A stretch of 7,387 nucleotides of DNA from Candidatus Heimdallarchaeota archaeon (GCA_016839875.1 JAEOTK010000120.1:1-7387); one strand, 5' to 3'; counted from the first letter of the stretch, positions 1-6,055 are shown. Numbers and translations are program-made. The notes: generated from the letters alone by a model not told the origin.

Positions 1-1
1 A

Positions 2-835
2 CTTGATAAAATTTCAGATTCTGTTTGGGATTATTGTACTCCCGTTTATGAAGGACATATAACAGTTATCAAACTAAAAGATAGGCTTGTTTTTATCGAT
101 TCTGGAAGAGAACCAATTACTGCTCAAAAAGTACGTTTAGAAGCAGAAACTCTATTAGGACTCCCAGTCAAGCAATTAATCCTCACTCACCAGCACTGGG
201 ATCATGTTTTTGGAAACCAAGCATTTGAAGATTGTGAAATTATTTCCTCACAAGCAGCTCTTGAAGATATGAAAAGTTACTTAACAACTTATTGGACTAA
301 AGAAAATATAGATAAAATGAAAAAAGAAGAACCAGAGGTTTTTGCTGATTTTAAGATAGTATTTCCAAATAAAACATTCGAGAAGGAATACCAAATAAAA
401 GATGAAAATATCACAATTGAAATCTATCAAGGAGACGGGCATTCCTCTGGCAGTAGTTACATCTTCATTCCTGAAGAGGAGATTCTTATAACTGGAGATT
501 TACTTTTTAGTGGTGTTACTCCATTTTTTGGAGATCCAAATGCGGATATTATTAAATGGTCAGAAGTATATCAAAAGATGTTGAAATTATCTCCCAAGAA
601 GATTATTCCTGGTCATGGAAGAATAACAGATAAGAATGAAATATTAAATCAGATTAAATATTATAAATACTGTATCGCTTGGATGAAGAAATTTGTAGAA
701 GAAGGAAATTCAAAAGAAGCTCTTGAATCAAGAGATGATTTTCCTTTGGTAAAACCTATGGATATCGAAGGATTTGAAGAATTAGTAAAAACTTCAAAAA
801 GAAGGTTGTATGATTTCATAAAAGAGCAGTCATAA
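2..835 (+). CDS. Metallo-beta-lactamase-fold hydrolase (glyoxalase II-like), N-terminus cut by window edge
   Basis: A metallo-beta-lactamase-fold hydrolase, probably cytoplasmic, binding two metal ions (usually Zn). The frame is open from base 2, so the ATG at 269 is internal. The family's N-terminal strands (VIKLKDRLVFIDSG) and its first metal motif lie upstream of that ATG. Visible ligands: HQHWDH (HxHxDH) at 188-205, the His of GDGHSSGS at 440-442, the Asp of ITGDLLF at 497-499 and the His of PGHGRIT at 614-616. The set is complete, so the enzyme should be active. The 277 visible residues suggest only a short N-terminal stretch is missing. A charged helical tail of about 65 residues follows the last ligand. 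Family members include glyoxalase II, lactonases, arylsulfatase-like and LACTB2-like enzymes; the substrate cannot be read from the sequence. The stop lies 24 bp from that of the convergent SDR. Confidence 0.9.
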   Translation, partial: LDKISDSVWDYCTPVYEGHITVIKLKDRLVFIDSGREPITAQKVRLEAETLLGLPVKQLILTHQHWDHVFGNQAFEDCEIISSQAALEDMKSYLTTYWTKENIDKMKKEEPEVFADFKIVFPNKTFEKEYQIKDENITIEIYQGDGHSSGSSYIFIPEEEILITGDLLFSGVTPFFGDPNADIIKWSEVYQKMLKLSPKKIIPGHGRITDKNEILNQIKYYKYCIAWMKKFVEEGNSKEALESRDDFPLVKPMDIEGFEELVKTSKRRLYDFIKEQS

Positions 836-859
836 TGAATCATACAGAATGTATTGATT

Positions 860-1714
860 TTAGAATTCCAGAGATTGAAATCCTGTTATTTTCAAACTTA
901 TGTCCCATAGTTCTTTTTGTTTTTCTTTATCGAATGCAAGATCATTTGGTTTCTTCTCTTTCATTTTAGCAAAGAATTTACCTGTTACATTGTTAAGATC
1001 AGAAGATGTTATAACATAAAGTGATGTTTTAGCTCCTTCTTCTAAAGACATTCCTCCCATTTTTACAAGAGGTGTTAGAAGTTTGAGAAAAGGATTGTTC
1101 AAACCTATTTTTGTTTTTACATATCCTGGGTGTAAACAATTAACGGTGATGTTAGTTTCTTTCAGTTTTTCAGCAAGGTAGAAAGTAAACATAATGTTGT
1201 ACAGTTTAGATTCTGCATAAGCATCCATCAGATAATATCTTCTTTTCTTCCAATTATAATCATTAATTTCTAAGTTTTTGACTTTGTAGCTAGAGCTTGA
1301 GGCAACATTAGCAATTCTCGGCTTAGTTCCTGCTTTCAGTAGTTCTAATAATTGAAGCGTTAGACTAAAGTATCCAATATGATTAACTGCAAAAGTTGAT
1401 TCTAGATTATCCTCTGTGTATGATTTTGTTAGGAAAACTGCACCATGATTATTTACCAGAACATCTAATTTATCATATTTTGTTTTGAATTCTCTAACAA
1501 AGTCATTAATAGATTTTAAGGAAGCAAAATCACAAATCATCAAATCAAGATTTTTGTTTCTTGTAGTTTCCTGTATCTCTTTGAGTGCTTTTTCTCCTTT
1601 CTTTTTATTGCGACAAACCATCACTATATTGGCTCCCAATTTTGCTAAACCTTCAGTTGTTGCTTTTCCAATTCCTGCATTTGCGCCTGTAACTATTATC
1701 CTTCTATTTTCCAT
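860..1714 (-). CDS. Short-chain dehydrogenase/reductase, retinol dehydrogenase (RDH11-14/WWOX)-like
   Basis: An NAD(P)-dependent oxidoreductase of the classical SDR fold, 284 aa. The cofactor motif TGANAGIG is at residues 9-16 and an acidic CDF motif has its Asp at 62. The usual NNAG is replaced by NNHGA (88-92). The active site has Asn111, Ser in VASSSS (139-142), Tyr166 and Lys170 (YxxxK), followed by PGYVKT (196-201). Arg36 in VCRN at the end of the second strand, and the C-terminal LWDIS-LKITG segment, resemble the retinol dehydrogenase/WWOX branch, which favours NADP(H). That branch reduces retinal and other lipid or xenobiotic carbonyls; the substrate here is unknown. There is no N-terminal membrane anchor, so it is probably soluble. 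The ATG has AGGA 7 nt upstream and a TATA-like box about 40 nt upstream. It is divergent from the cysteine-repeat gene. Confidence 0.9.
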   Translation of the reverse strand: MENRRIIVTGANAGIGKATTEGLAKLGANIVMVCRNKKKGEKALKEIQETTRNKNLDLMICDFASLKSINDFVREFKTKYDKLDVLVNNHGAVFLTKSYTEDNLESTFAVNHIGYFSLTLQLLELLKAGTKPRIANVASSSSYKVKNLEINDYNWKKRRYYLMDAYAESKLYNIMFTFYLAEKLKETNITVNCLHPGYVKTKIGLNNPFLKLLTPLVKMGGMSLEEGAKTSLYVITSSDLNNVTGKFFAKMKEKKPNDLAFDKEKQKELWDISLKITGFQSLEF

Positions 1715-1721
1715 TTGTAAT

Positions 1722-1725
1722 TCCT
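1722..1725 (-). promoter_or_regulatory. Weak Shine-Dalgarno (AGGA) for the SDR at 860-1714
   Basis: On the minus strand AGGA lies 7 nt before the ATG at 1714. It is short, so this supports the start only modestly. Confidence 0.35.
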
Positions 1726-1748
1726 AATAATCTGATTTTTTTTCCCCT

Positions 1749-1760
1749 ATTAAAATAAGC
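1749..1760 (-). promoter_or_regulatory. TATA-like promoter box for the SDR at 860-1714
   Basis: The minus strand reads GCTTATTTTAAT, a T/A-rich element centred about 40 nt upstream of the ATG at 1714. Archaeal TATA boxes sit about 26 nt before the transcription start. That predicts a leader of roughly 14 nt, enough to carry the AGGA motif. The assignment is by eye in AT-rich DNA, so chance similarity is a real possibility. Confidence 0.35.
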
Positions 1761-1780
1761 TGCATTTCAAAAAAACCAGT

Positions 1781-1791
1781 AAAATTTTTAA
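1781..1791 (+). promoter_or_regulatory. TATA-like promoter box for the cysteine-repeat gene
   Basis: AAAATTTTTAA is centred about 29 nt upstream of the ATG at 1815, the spacing expected for an archaeal TATA box driving a nearly leaderless transcript. A GTGAT near 1808-1812 could alternatively pair with the 16S 3' end if the leader is longer. Together with the opposing box at 1749-1760, it makes the 100-bp gap a divergent promoter region. Confidence 0.35.
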
Positions 1792-1814
1792 GAAATAAGA
1801 ACATAGAGTGATTA

Positions 1815-2222
1815 ATGGACGAAGATAAACCTATAGAACAATTTCAACAACCTGTTTTAACACCAGAAATGGAATTGGAAGAGCAAAGAAGAAGAAAAAA
1901 GAGAATAATAATCATTGTTTCAGTATCAGTAGCTGGTGCTGTACTTGCAGGTGCAATTATTGTCACAGCTGTACTTGCATTTACACAAGCTTGTTCTAAT
2001 TGTTTTGGTCGTTGTTGTGATAGTATTAATTGCTGTCTTTCATGTGAGCAAACTTGTTCTGGTTGTTTTGATGATTGCAATGCTTGTGGTAACTGCTGTA
2101 GTAGTTGTGGAAACAATGTTTCTGCAGATACTGTTGACTCACAGCCTTCAGATTTCGATGTTAAGACTTACCTGAAATATCTATGGAGATATGTCTACGA
2201 TTGGTTCAATAATCTATTTTGA
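1815..2222 (+). CDS. Small single-pass membrane protein with a duplicated cysteine-heptad domain, unknown function
   Basis: I do not recognise this 135-aa protein as a known family. The N-terminus (1-30) is hydrophilic and ends in RRRKKR at 25-30. A transmembrane helix follows at about 31-56. The positive-inside rule places the N-terminus in the cytoplasm and the rest outside. Residues 57-98 hold 14 cysteines (60, 63, 67, 68, 73, 74, 77, 81, 84, 88, 91, 94, 95, 98), arranged as six heptads of type xxxCxxC and as two similar 21-residue blocks. A polar linker with one N-glycosylation-type sequon (N101-V-S) leads to an aromatic tail at 118-135, where 8 of 18 residues are Y, W or F; this could be an interfacial helix. 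Disulfide knot or metal binding are both possible. The gene is divergent from the SDR and overlaps the DUF2085-like gene by 9 bp tail to tail. Confidence 0.8.
   Translation: MDEDKPIEQFQQPVLTPEMELEEQRRRKKRIIIIVSVSVAGAVLAGAIIVTAVLAFTQACSNCFGRCCDSINCCLSCEQTCSGCFDDCNACGNCCSSCGNNVSADTVDSQPSDFDVKTYLKYLWRYVYDWFNNLF
1983..2108 (+). repeat. Six 21-bp coding heptad repeats (two 63-bp blocks) encoding Cys-x2-Cys-x3 pattern
   Basis: In-frame tandem repeat inside the membrane protein gene. Translated units in order: TQACSNC, FGRCCDS, INCCLSC, EQTCSGC, FDDCNAC, GNCCSSC. Cysteine occupies 11 of the 12 repeat positions (the exception is Ser70). Units 1-3 (1983-2045) and 4-6 (2046-2108) align as an internal duplication with 11 of 21 residues identical and seven cysteines each. 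The repeat has diverged at the DNA level, so it is an old, coding-constrained repeat and not a fresh microsatellite. Confidence 0.8.
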
Positions 2223-2843
2223 GAGATCTTTCCTTTTCATTTCTTTAGAAATCAAGTCATTTATTTTCCTTACTCTAATATTTGTGTTTTTGATTGGATT
2301 ACATGGGATTTCTGCGGTGTGTAATGGACAACTATTGCATTTTTTCATATTATTGCCTTTTCCTCTTATCATTCCATAAAGGAAAAAACCCGCTAAGAGA
2401 ATCAAAAACAAAATTAGTTGCAGCCACCAAAGTCGAAGAAATATGATTATCGCTAAATAAGCAGATATTCCTATGCCTGCAGAAGCTCTAAAAATGGTTT
2501 TCATGATTTTTCTTTTTGGCCTCACGAGAAAATGAATAAGAGCTGAAGAGCAGCCAAATAGAAATAATATTGCTAGGATTCTTGGGATATCTCTGAAAAC
2601 ACTAGGAATTGTGAGATAGATAATCAGTGAGATTATTATTGAGGAATACAAACTAGTACAACCAACACATAGTTTTATTTTCCCTATACTAAAGTAATGA
2701 TTTCTGTATTGACTGCAGGTAGGATGATGAGCTAATCTTTTCCAGGCAGTAGTTTTGATTACTTCAAAAAAAACATGAAAAGGAGTTATGCGTGAGAGAC
2801 TAATTTCCTCATCTAAATAAGGAGTTATGATTTCCTCATTCAT
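2214..2843 (-). CDS. DUF2085-like multi-pass membrane protein with two cysteine clusters
   Basis: A 209-aa integral membrane protein of unknown function. An N-terminal segment carries HHPTCSQYRNHYF (39-51) followed by LCVGC (58-62), giving a putative metal site from Cys43, Cys59, Cys62 and nearby His (39, 40, 49). This matches the HPxC...CxGC signature I associate with archaeal DUF2085 proteins. Hydrophobic segments follow at about 66-80, 87-106, 117-137 and 139-157, with basic loops at 108-116 and 160-168. A second cluster, CNSCP (169-173) plus Cys181, sits in the C-terminal tail, which ends in a lysine-rich segment. The ATG is preceded by GGTGA at 4-nt spacing. It starts 29 nt after the M32 stop, so it is probably co-transcribed with the peptidase. 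Family assignment is from motif memory. Confidence 0.8.
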   Translation of the reverse strand: MNEEIITPYLDEEISLSRITPFHVFFEVIKTTAWKRLAHHPTCSQYRNHYFSIGKIKLCVGCTSLYSSIIISLIIYLTIPSVFRDIPRILAILFLFGCSSALIHFLVRPKRKIMKTIFRASAGIGISAYLAIIIFLRLWWLQLILFLILLAGFFLYGMIRGKGNNMKKCNSCPLHTAEIPCNPIKNTNIRVRKINDLISKEMKRKDLSK

Positions 2844-2847
2844 TAAC

Positions 2848-2852
2848 TCACC
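2848..2852 (-). promoter_or_regulatory. Shine-Dalgarno GGTGA for the DUF2085-like gene
   Basis: On the minus strand GGTGA lies 4 nt before the ATG at 2843, inside the 29-nt gap after the M32 peptidase stop. A clear ribosome site with no evident promoter fits an internal gene of an operon. Confidence 0.55.
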
Positions 2853-2872
2853 ATAATTGTAGTTTCCTATTA

Positions 2873-4378
2873 TTAATTGAGATTGTAGAGTTTTGAATAT
2901 TTCTCCTGAAGATATTCTACTATATAATCTGAAGAGACTTCTTTGCCTGTTATTTCTTTTACCATTTCAGTTGAATCTTTAGTATTTCCTTTTTCATGAA
3001 CATTGGTTCTAAACCAATCTAAAACAGCTTTGAGATTACCTTTCTCTATTTTTTCTTCCCAATCAGGAATTTCTTTTTTCAACTGAAAGAAGATTTGAGC
3101 ACCAAAAATGTTCCCTAAGGTATAAGTTGGGAAATATCCCATTAAACCATCGGACCAATGAATATCTTGTAGAACTCCTTCTGCATCATTTTGAACGTCA
3201 TAATTGAGAAGATCTTTCATCTTTTTATTCCATACTTTTGGAATATCTTCAGCTTCTAGTCTTCGATTAATTAAATCGCGTTCTATTTCAAATCTTAGGA
3301 TAATATGTAAATTGTAAGTTAATTCGTCAGCATCTGTCCTTACTGCTGAAGGTTTAGTTCTGTTAATGGCAAAAATAAATTCATCTAGAGGAATATCTGT
3401 ATAGATGTCTCCTGTAATCTCTTTTAATTTAGGATAATAATACTTCCAGAAAGAATTACTTCGACCGATGATATTTTCATAGAATCTAGCGCATCCCTCA
3501 TGAATACCATCACTACACCACATCCCCACAGGTTGATACCTTCCGTTTTTGCCAACATTTTGTTCATATGTACCATGACCTGCTTCATGCAAGGTGCTCA
3601 TGAAAGCACTGTGCATATTATTTTCAAAATACTTTGTAGTTATTCTTACATCATCATAAGTTCCAGTAGTAAAAGGATGAACTGTTTCATCAAGTCTTCC
3701 TCTATTCAAATCATATCCTATCAATTTTACAGCATCCAAGTTTAACTTCTTCTGAATATCCAAGGGAACTTTTCTATTAAGTATAGAAAGATCTGGTTGT
3801 TTCTCTGCTTCCATACATTTTCTTAATAATTGAACAGTTGCTTCTTTGAGTGGATTGACTATTCTTTCAAATTCTTCTTGTGTCATCCCAGGTTCACTAT
3901 AATCTATCAAAGCATCATAGGGATCAATATCAGGATTGAGAAAATGAGCATATTTTCTATTAAATTCTATCATCTTTTTCAATTCAGGTAGAAAAATAGA
4001 ATAGTCAGATTCTTCTTTAGCTTTTTCCCAAGCATCATTAGCTATAACACATTGCTTATTAAATTCTCCAACAAATTCTGGTGGGACATTGACAATTTTA
4101 TAGTATTGCCTATTAATGAGAAATACATTGCGTTTTTCTAGTTCTGTAAGTTTATCAAAATCTGGATGTTCTTGAATTTCTTTTAAAAGCTTGCTAATTT
4201 CTGGATTTATTCTTTTCTCATGTTCAAGTTGTGATAAATATGCCACTTGTTCAGCTTTCTGCTTAACTCCTCCTTTAGGCATAGTTACATCTCTATCCCA
4301 ATAGAGCAACATAAGAACCTCTTCTACAATGAGTGCTTCTTTGTATAAACTAAGCAGTTTCTCATATTTTTCTTTCAT
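2873..4378 (-). CDS. M32 family metallocarboxypeptidase (Taq carboxypeptidase-like)
   Basis: A cytosolic zinc (or cobalt) carboxypeptidase that removes C-terminal residues from peptides; usual family length is about 500 aa and this copy is 501 aa. Numbering from the ATG at 4378, the family motifs occur in order: HPF (234-236), DVRIT (243-247), zinc site HEAGH (264-268) with catalytic Glu265, and HE of IHEGCARFYEN with Glu294 as third zinc ligand, 30 residues after the first His as in Taq carboxypeptidase. Then come VRTDADELTYNLHI (from 346) and GYFPTYTLGNIFGAQ. The usual HESQS is HEGCA here. A TTG six codons upstream (4394-4396) also keeps the frame open. I chose the ATG because it fits the family N-terminus and the distance to the TATA-like box. 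It lies 84 nt after an SDR and 29 nt before the DUF2085-like gene. Confidence 0.95.
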   Translation of the reverse strand: MKEKYEKLLSLYKEALIVEEVLMLLYWDRDVTMPKGGVKQKAEQVAYLSQLEHEKRINPEISKLLKEIQEHPDFDKLTELEKRNVFLINRQYYKIVNVPPEFVGEFNKQCVIANDAWEKAKEESDYSIFLPELKKMIEFNRKYAHFLNPDIDPYDALIDYSEPGMTQEEFERIVNPLKEATVQLLRKCMEAEKQPDLSILNRKVPLDIQKKLNLDAVKLIGYDLNRGRLDETVHPFTTGTYDDVRITTKYFENNMHSAFMSTLHEAGHGTYEQNVGKNGRYQPVGMWCSDGIHEGCARFYENIIGRSNSFWKYYYPKLKEITGDIYTDIPLDEFIFAINRTKPSAVRTDADELTYNLHIILRFEIERDLINRRLEAEDIPKVWNKKMKDLLNYDVQNDAEGVLQDIHWSDGLMGYFPTYTLGNIFGAQIFFQLKKEIPDWEEKIEKGNLKAVLDWFRTNVHEKGNTKDSTEMVKEITGKEVSSDYIVEYLQEKYSKLYNLN

Positions 4379-4402
4379 GAGATAATCGAAGCTCAAGAAT
4401 TC

Positions 4403-4417
4403 TTAAATTTTATCTAA
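4403..4417 (-). promoter_or_regulatory. TATA-like box upstream of the M32 carboxypeptidase
   Basis: The minus strand reads TTTAGATAAAATTTA here, 25-39 nt upstream of the ATG at 4378. This spacing predicts a nearly leaderless transcript from that ATG. It would be too close to the alternative TTG at 4396. The peptidase could thus have its own promoter even if also read from the upstream SDR. Confidence 0.3.
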
Positions 4418-4462
4418 AAGAATTAGTTTGAAGTTTTTTTTATTTAGCTTTGTGAGTATCTC

Positions 4463-5377
4463 TTATTTCTTTAATTCATCTGATCTTGCTTTGAGAGCTT
4501 CATCTAACATCTGAACTAGTTCATCTCTTTCGTAACTATGTTTATGATTGAAATTCATTTGAGTTAGCTCTTGAAACATCTTTCTGATTACCCATTCAGT
4601 CTGTTGTTGATTATCTGTCACAAGATATCTAGGTTTTGGATTATCGGAATAAAGCGCATCGTATATTGCTTCAGCAACAGCAATGGGTTCAGGATAAGGA
4701 CTTGGTCCAGACAGATGTTTTTCAAACTCTTTGAGTTGCATTTCTCTTTGTTCATCAGTCATGAAAATTCTCAGTTCTTTTTTTTCCACTTTTCTTTTTT
4801 CGAGTAATGTTTTTCCAATCCCTGTTTTGTAATCCCCTGGCTCAACAATACTAACTTTGATTCCTGCTTCAGCTAGATTTCCATAAAGCGCATCAGAATA
4901 TGCTTCTAAAGCATGTTTAGTCATGCTATACAATCCATGAAAAGGACCTGTTAATATACCACTAATTGAACTTATGTTAACAATCCTTCCTTCTGAATCA
5001 AATAAGAAAGGTAACATAGCATTTGTTACCCTTTGAACTCCAAACACATTCACATCAAAAATCTCCATTACTGCTTCTTCAGCATGTGAGTATATAGGTC
5101 CAAGATTAACAATACCCGCATTGTTAACAATTCCATAAAGACCTCCACCTATCTCATTAATCTGTTGTACAACTTTTGATATCTGCTCTGGATTAGTTAC
5201 ATCTAGCTGGAAAGCAGTTGTATTTGGTAATTCATTCAAATCTGTAATATCTTTCTCTTTTCTTGCACAAGCATACACTTTCTTTCCTTTATCAATGAGT
5301 AACTCTGTTGTCTTTCGGCCAATTCCGGTACTAGCTCCAGTGATTAGAACAGGTTTGTCCATATTTAATTCTGACAT
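4463..5377 (-). CDS. Classical short-chain dehydrogenase/reductase (SDR)
   Basis: A soluble NAD(P)-dependent oxidoreductase, 304 aa. The Rossmann motif TGASTGIG is at 13-20, Asp59 follows in QLDVTN, and NNAG is at 85-88. The catalytic set is Asn110, Ser137 (NISS), Tyr150 and Lys154 (YSMTK), then EPG at 179-181. Basic residues after the second strand (CARK) suggest NADP(H). The core with LYGIVNNAGI resembles the steroid/retinol/hydroxybutyrate dehydrogenase branch. The roughly 110 residues after the PG motif exceed a standard 250-aa SDR and end in a charged helical tail (NFNHKHSYERDELVQM...). The substrate is unknown. An ATG five codons in (Met6) is an alternative start; the first ATG sits about 29 nt after a TATA-like box with no Shine-Dalgarno, as in leaderless archaeal mRNAs. 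It is first in a possible cluster with M32 and DUF2085-like genes. Confidence 0.93.
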   Translation of the reverse strand: MSELNMDKPVLITGASTGIGRKTTELLIDKGKKVYACARKEKDITDLNELPNTTAFQLDVTNPEQISKVVQQINEIGGGLYGIVNNAGIVNLGPIYSHAEEAVMEIFDVNVFGVQRVTNAMLPFLFDSEGRIVNISSISGILTGPFHGLYSMTKHALEAYSDALYGNLAEAGIKVSIVEPGDYKTGIGKTLLEKRKVEKKELRIFMTDEQREMQLKEFEKHLSGPSPYPEPIAVAEAIYDALYSDNPKPRYLVTDNQQQTEWVIRKMFQELTQMNFNHKHSYERDELVQMLDEALKARSDELKK

Positions 5378-5399
5378 AGGTGAAATTATTGGATTTTAG

Positions 5400-5412
5400 T
5401 ATTAAAATATAT
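5400..5412 (-). promoter_or_regulatory. TATA-like promoter box for the SDR at 4463-5377
   Basis: The minus strand reads ATATATTTTAATA, centred about 29 nt before the ATG at 5377. Transcription would start at or a few bases before the ATG. This agrees with the absence of a Shine-Dalgarno there (the preceding bases are TTTCACCT). It is the clearest promoter candidate in the window. Confidence 0.45.
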
Positions 5413-5463
5413 CTGGCATCTAAGTACTTCTCTAGTAGATTTTCATACGGTCATTGTGTTAGA

Positions 5464-5470
5464 TTTATAA
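5464..5470 (+). promoter_or_regulatory. TATA-like box for the methyltransferase gene
   Basis: TTTATAA, centred about 35 nt before the ATG at 5502, predicts a start of transcription near 5493 and a leader of about 8 nt containing GGTG. It shares the divergent intergenic region 5378-5501 with the opposing SDR promoter. Confidence 0.3.
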
Positions 5471-5492
5471 CGATTCATGGCTGTTAATGTTC

Positions 5493-5496
5493 GGTG
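5493..5496 (+). promoter_or_regulatory. Shine-Dalgarno GGTG deciding the methyltransferase start
   Basis: GGTG lies 5 nt before the ATG at 5502. The upstream in-frame ATG at 5487 has no such motif and would overlap this site, so 5502 is preferred. Confidence 0.45.
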
Positions 5497-5501
5497 TAAA
5501 A

Positions 5502-6050
5502 ATGTCACTTCACGATAGAATTGAATTTTGGTGTATTTCATTTATGCATGATACTATGTATGGATTGTTTATGGATGCTGATCAACTTCTTATTCCAGCT
5601 GGATTAAAAGCAGATGACAAAGTTCTAGAAGTAGGCTGTGGTCCTGGTTTCTTTACTATTCCTGCTGCTAAAATAGTTGGTGAAAAAGGTCTAGTGTATG
5701 CCATCGATATCAATCCTTTTGCTATAAAGAAAGTTGAAAAGAAAATAGAAAAATCTGGTGTTAAAAATGTAAAAGCAACACTTACTGATGTAGCAAAGAC
5801 AAATTTAATGGATAACAGTCTAGATTTGGCTTTCATCTTTGGAACTATTCATTCTCTCATGGACATCTTAGATAGCGTAAATTTGGAACTACATAGAATC
5901 TTAAGACAAGAAGGTACGATAGCAATCCAAAAATCTTGGAAATCAAAAGAAGATTTGATAGATGAGATGACTAAAAATAATTTGTTTAAATTCATAGAAG
6001 AGAAAAAAAGATTATTGATTTTTAGAAAAGTAAACAAAAACCTTTCTTAA
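5502..6050 (+). CDS. Small class I SAM-dependent methyltransferase
   Basis: A Rossmann-fold S-adenosylmethionine methyltransferase, 182 aa from the chosen ATG, probably cytosolic. Motif I VLEVGCGPG is at residues 41-49. The acidic residue that binds the SAM ribose is Asp69 in YAIDIN. Asp96 (LTDVAK) fits the adenine-contacting position, and motif IV region LDLAFIFGTIH is at 107-117. A helical N-terminal segment (FMHDTMYGLFMDADQL) precedes the core, as in Methyltransf_11/31-type small-molecule or lipid methyltransferases. No target-recognition domain is visible, so the acceptor is unknown. An alternative ATG lies five codons upstream at 5487. The gene stands alone on the + strand, divergent from the SDR and convergent with TatD (26-bp gap). 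Confidence 0.9.
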   Translation: MSLHDRIEFWCISFMHDTMYGLFMDADQLLIPAGLKADDKVLEVGCGPGFFTIPAAKIVGEKGLVYAIDINPFAIKKVEKKIEKSGVKNVKATLTDVAKTNLMDNSLDLAFIFGTIHSLMDILDSVNLELHRILRQEGTIAIQKSWKSKEDLIDEMTKNNLFKFIEEKKRLLIFRKVNKNLS

Positions 6051-6055
6051 TCAAA

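Noticed and set aside
1571..1727. The + strand hydrophobic frame opposite the N-terminus of the RDH-like SDR
   Set aside because: It is the antisense of the Rossmann-fold coding region, with no independent start signal or recognisable family.
1844..2116. A minus-strand frame opposite the cysteine-repeat gene (Gln/Leu-rich)
   Set aside because: The Gln/Ala/Thr-rich composition comes from antisense reading of Cys codons and shows no domain or start signal.
1936..2175. A + strand reading frame rich in Val, Leu and Ile within the cysteine-repeat gene
   Set aside because: Repeated TGT codons shifted by one base read as GTT/TTG-type codons and contain no stops, so long hydrophobic frames arise automatically. 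It has no ribosome site, and the Cys frame shows protein-level repeat structure.
4394..4396. TTG as start of the M32 carboxypeptidase
   Set aside because: It has no ribosome site, lies too close to the TATA-like box, and would add six residues beyond the usual family N-terminus; the ATG at 4376-4378 fits better.
5487..5489. Upstream ATG for the methyltransferase
   Set aside because: There is no Shine-Dalgarno before it, whereas the ATG at 5502 has GGTG at 5-nt spacing. The difference is only five codons, so this remains uncertain.
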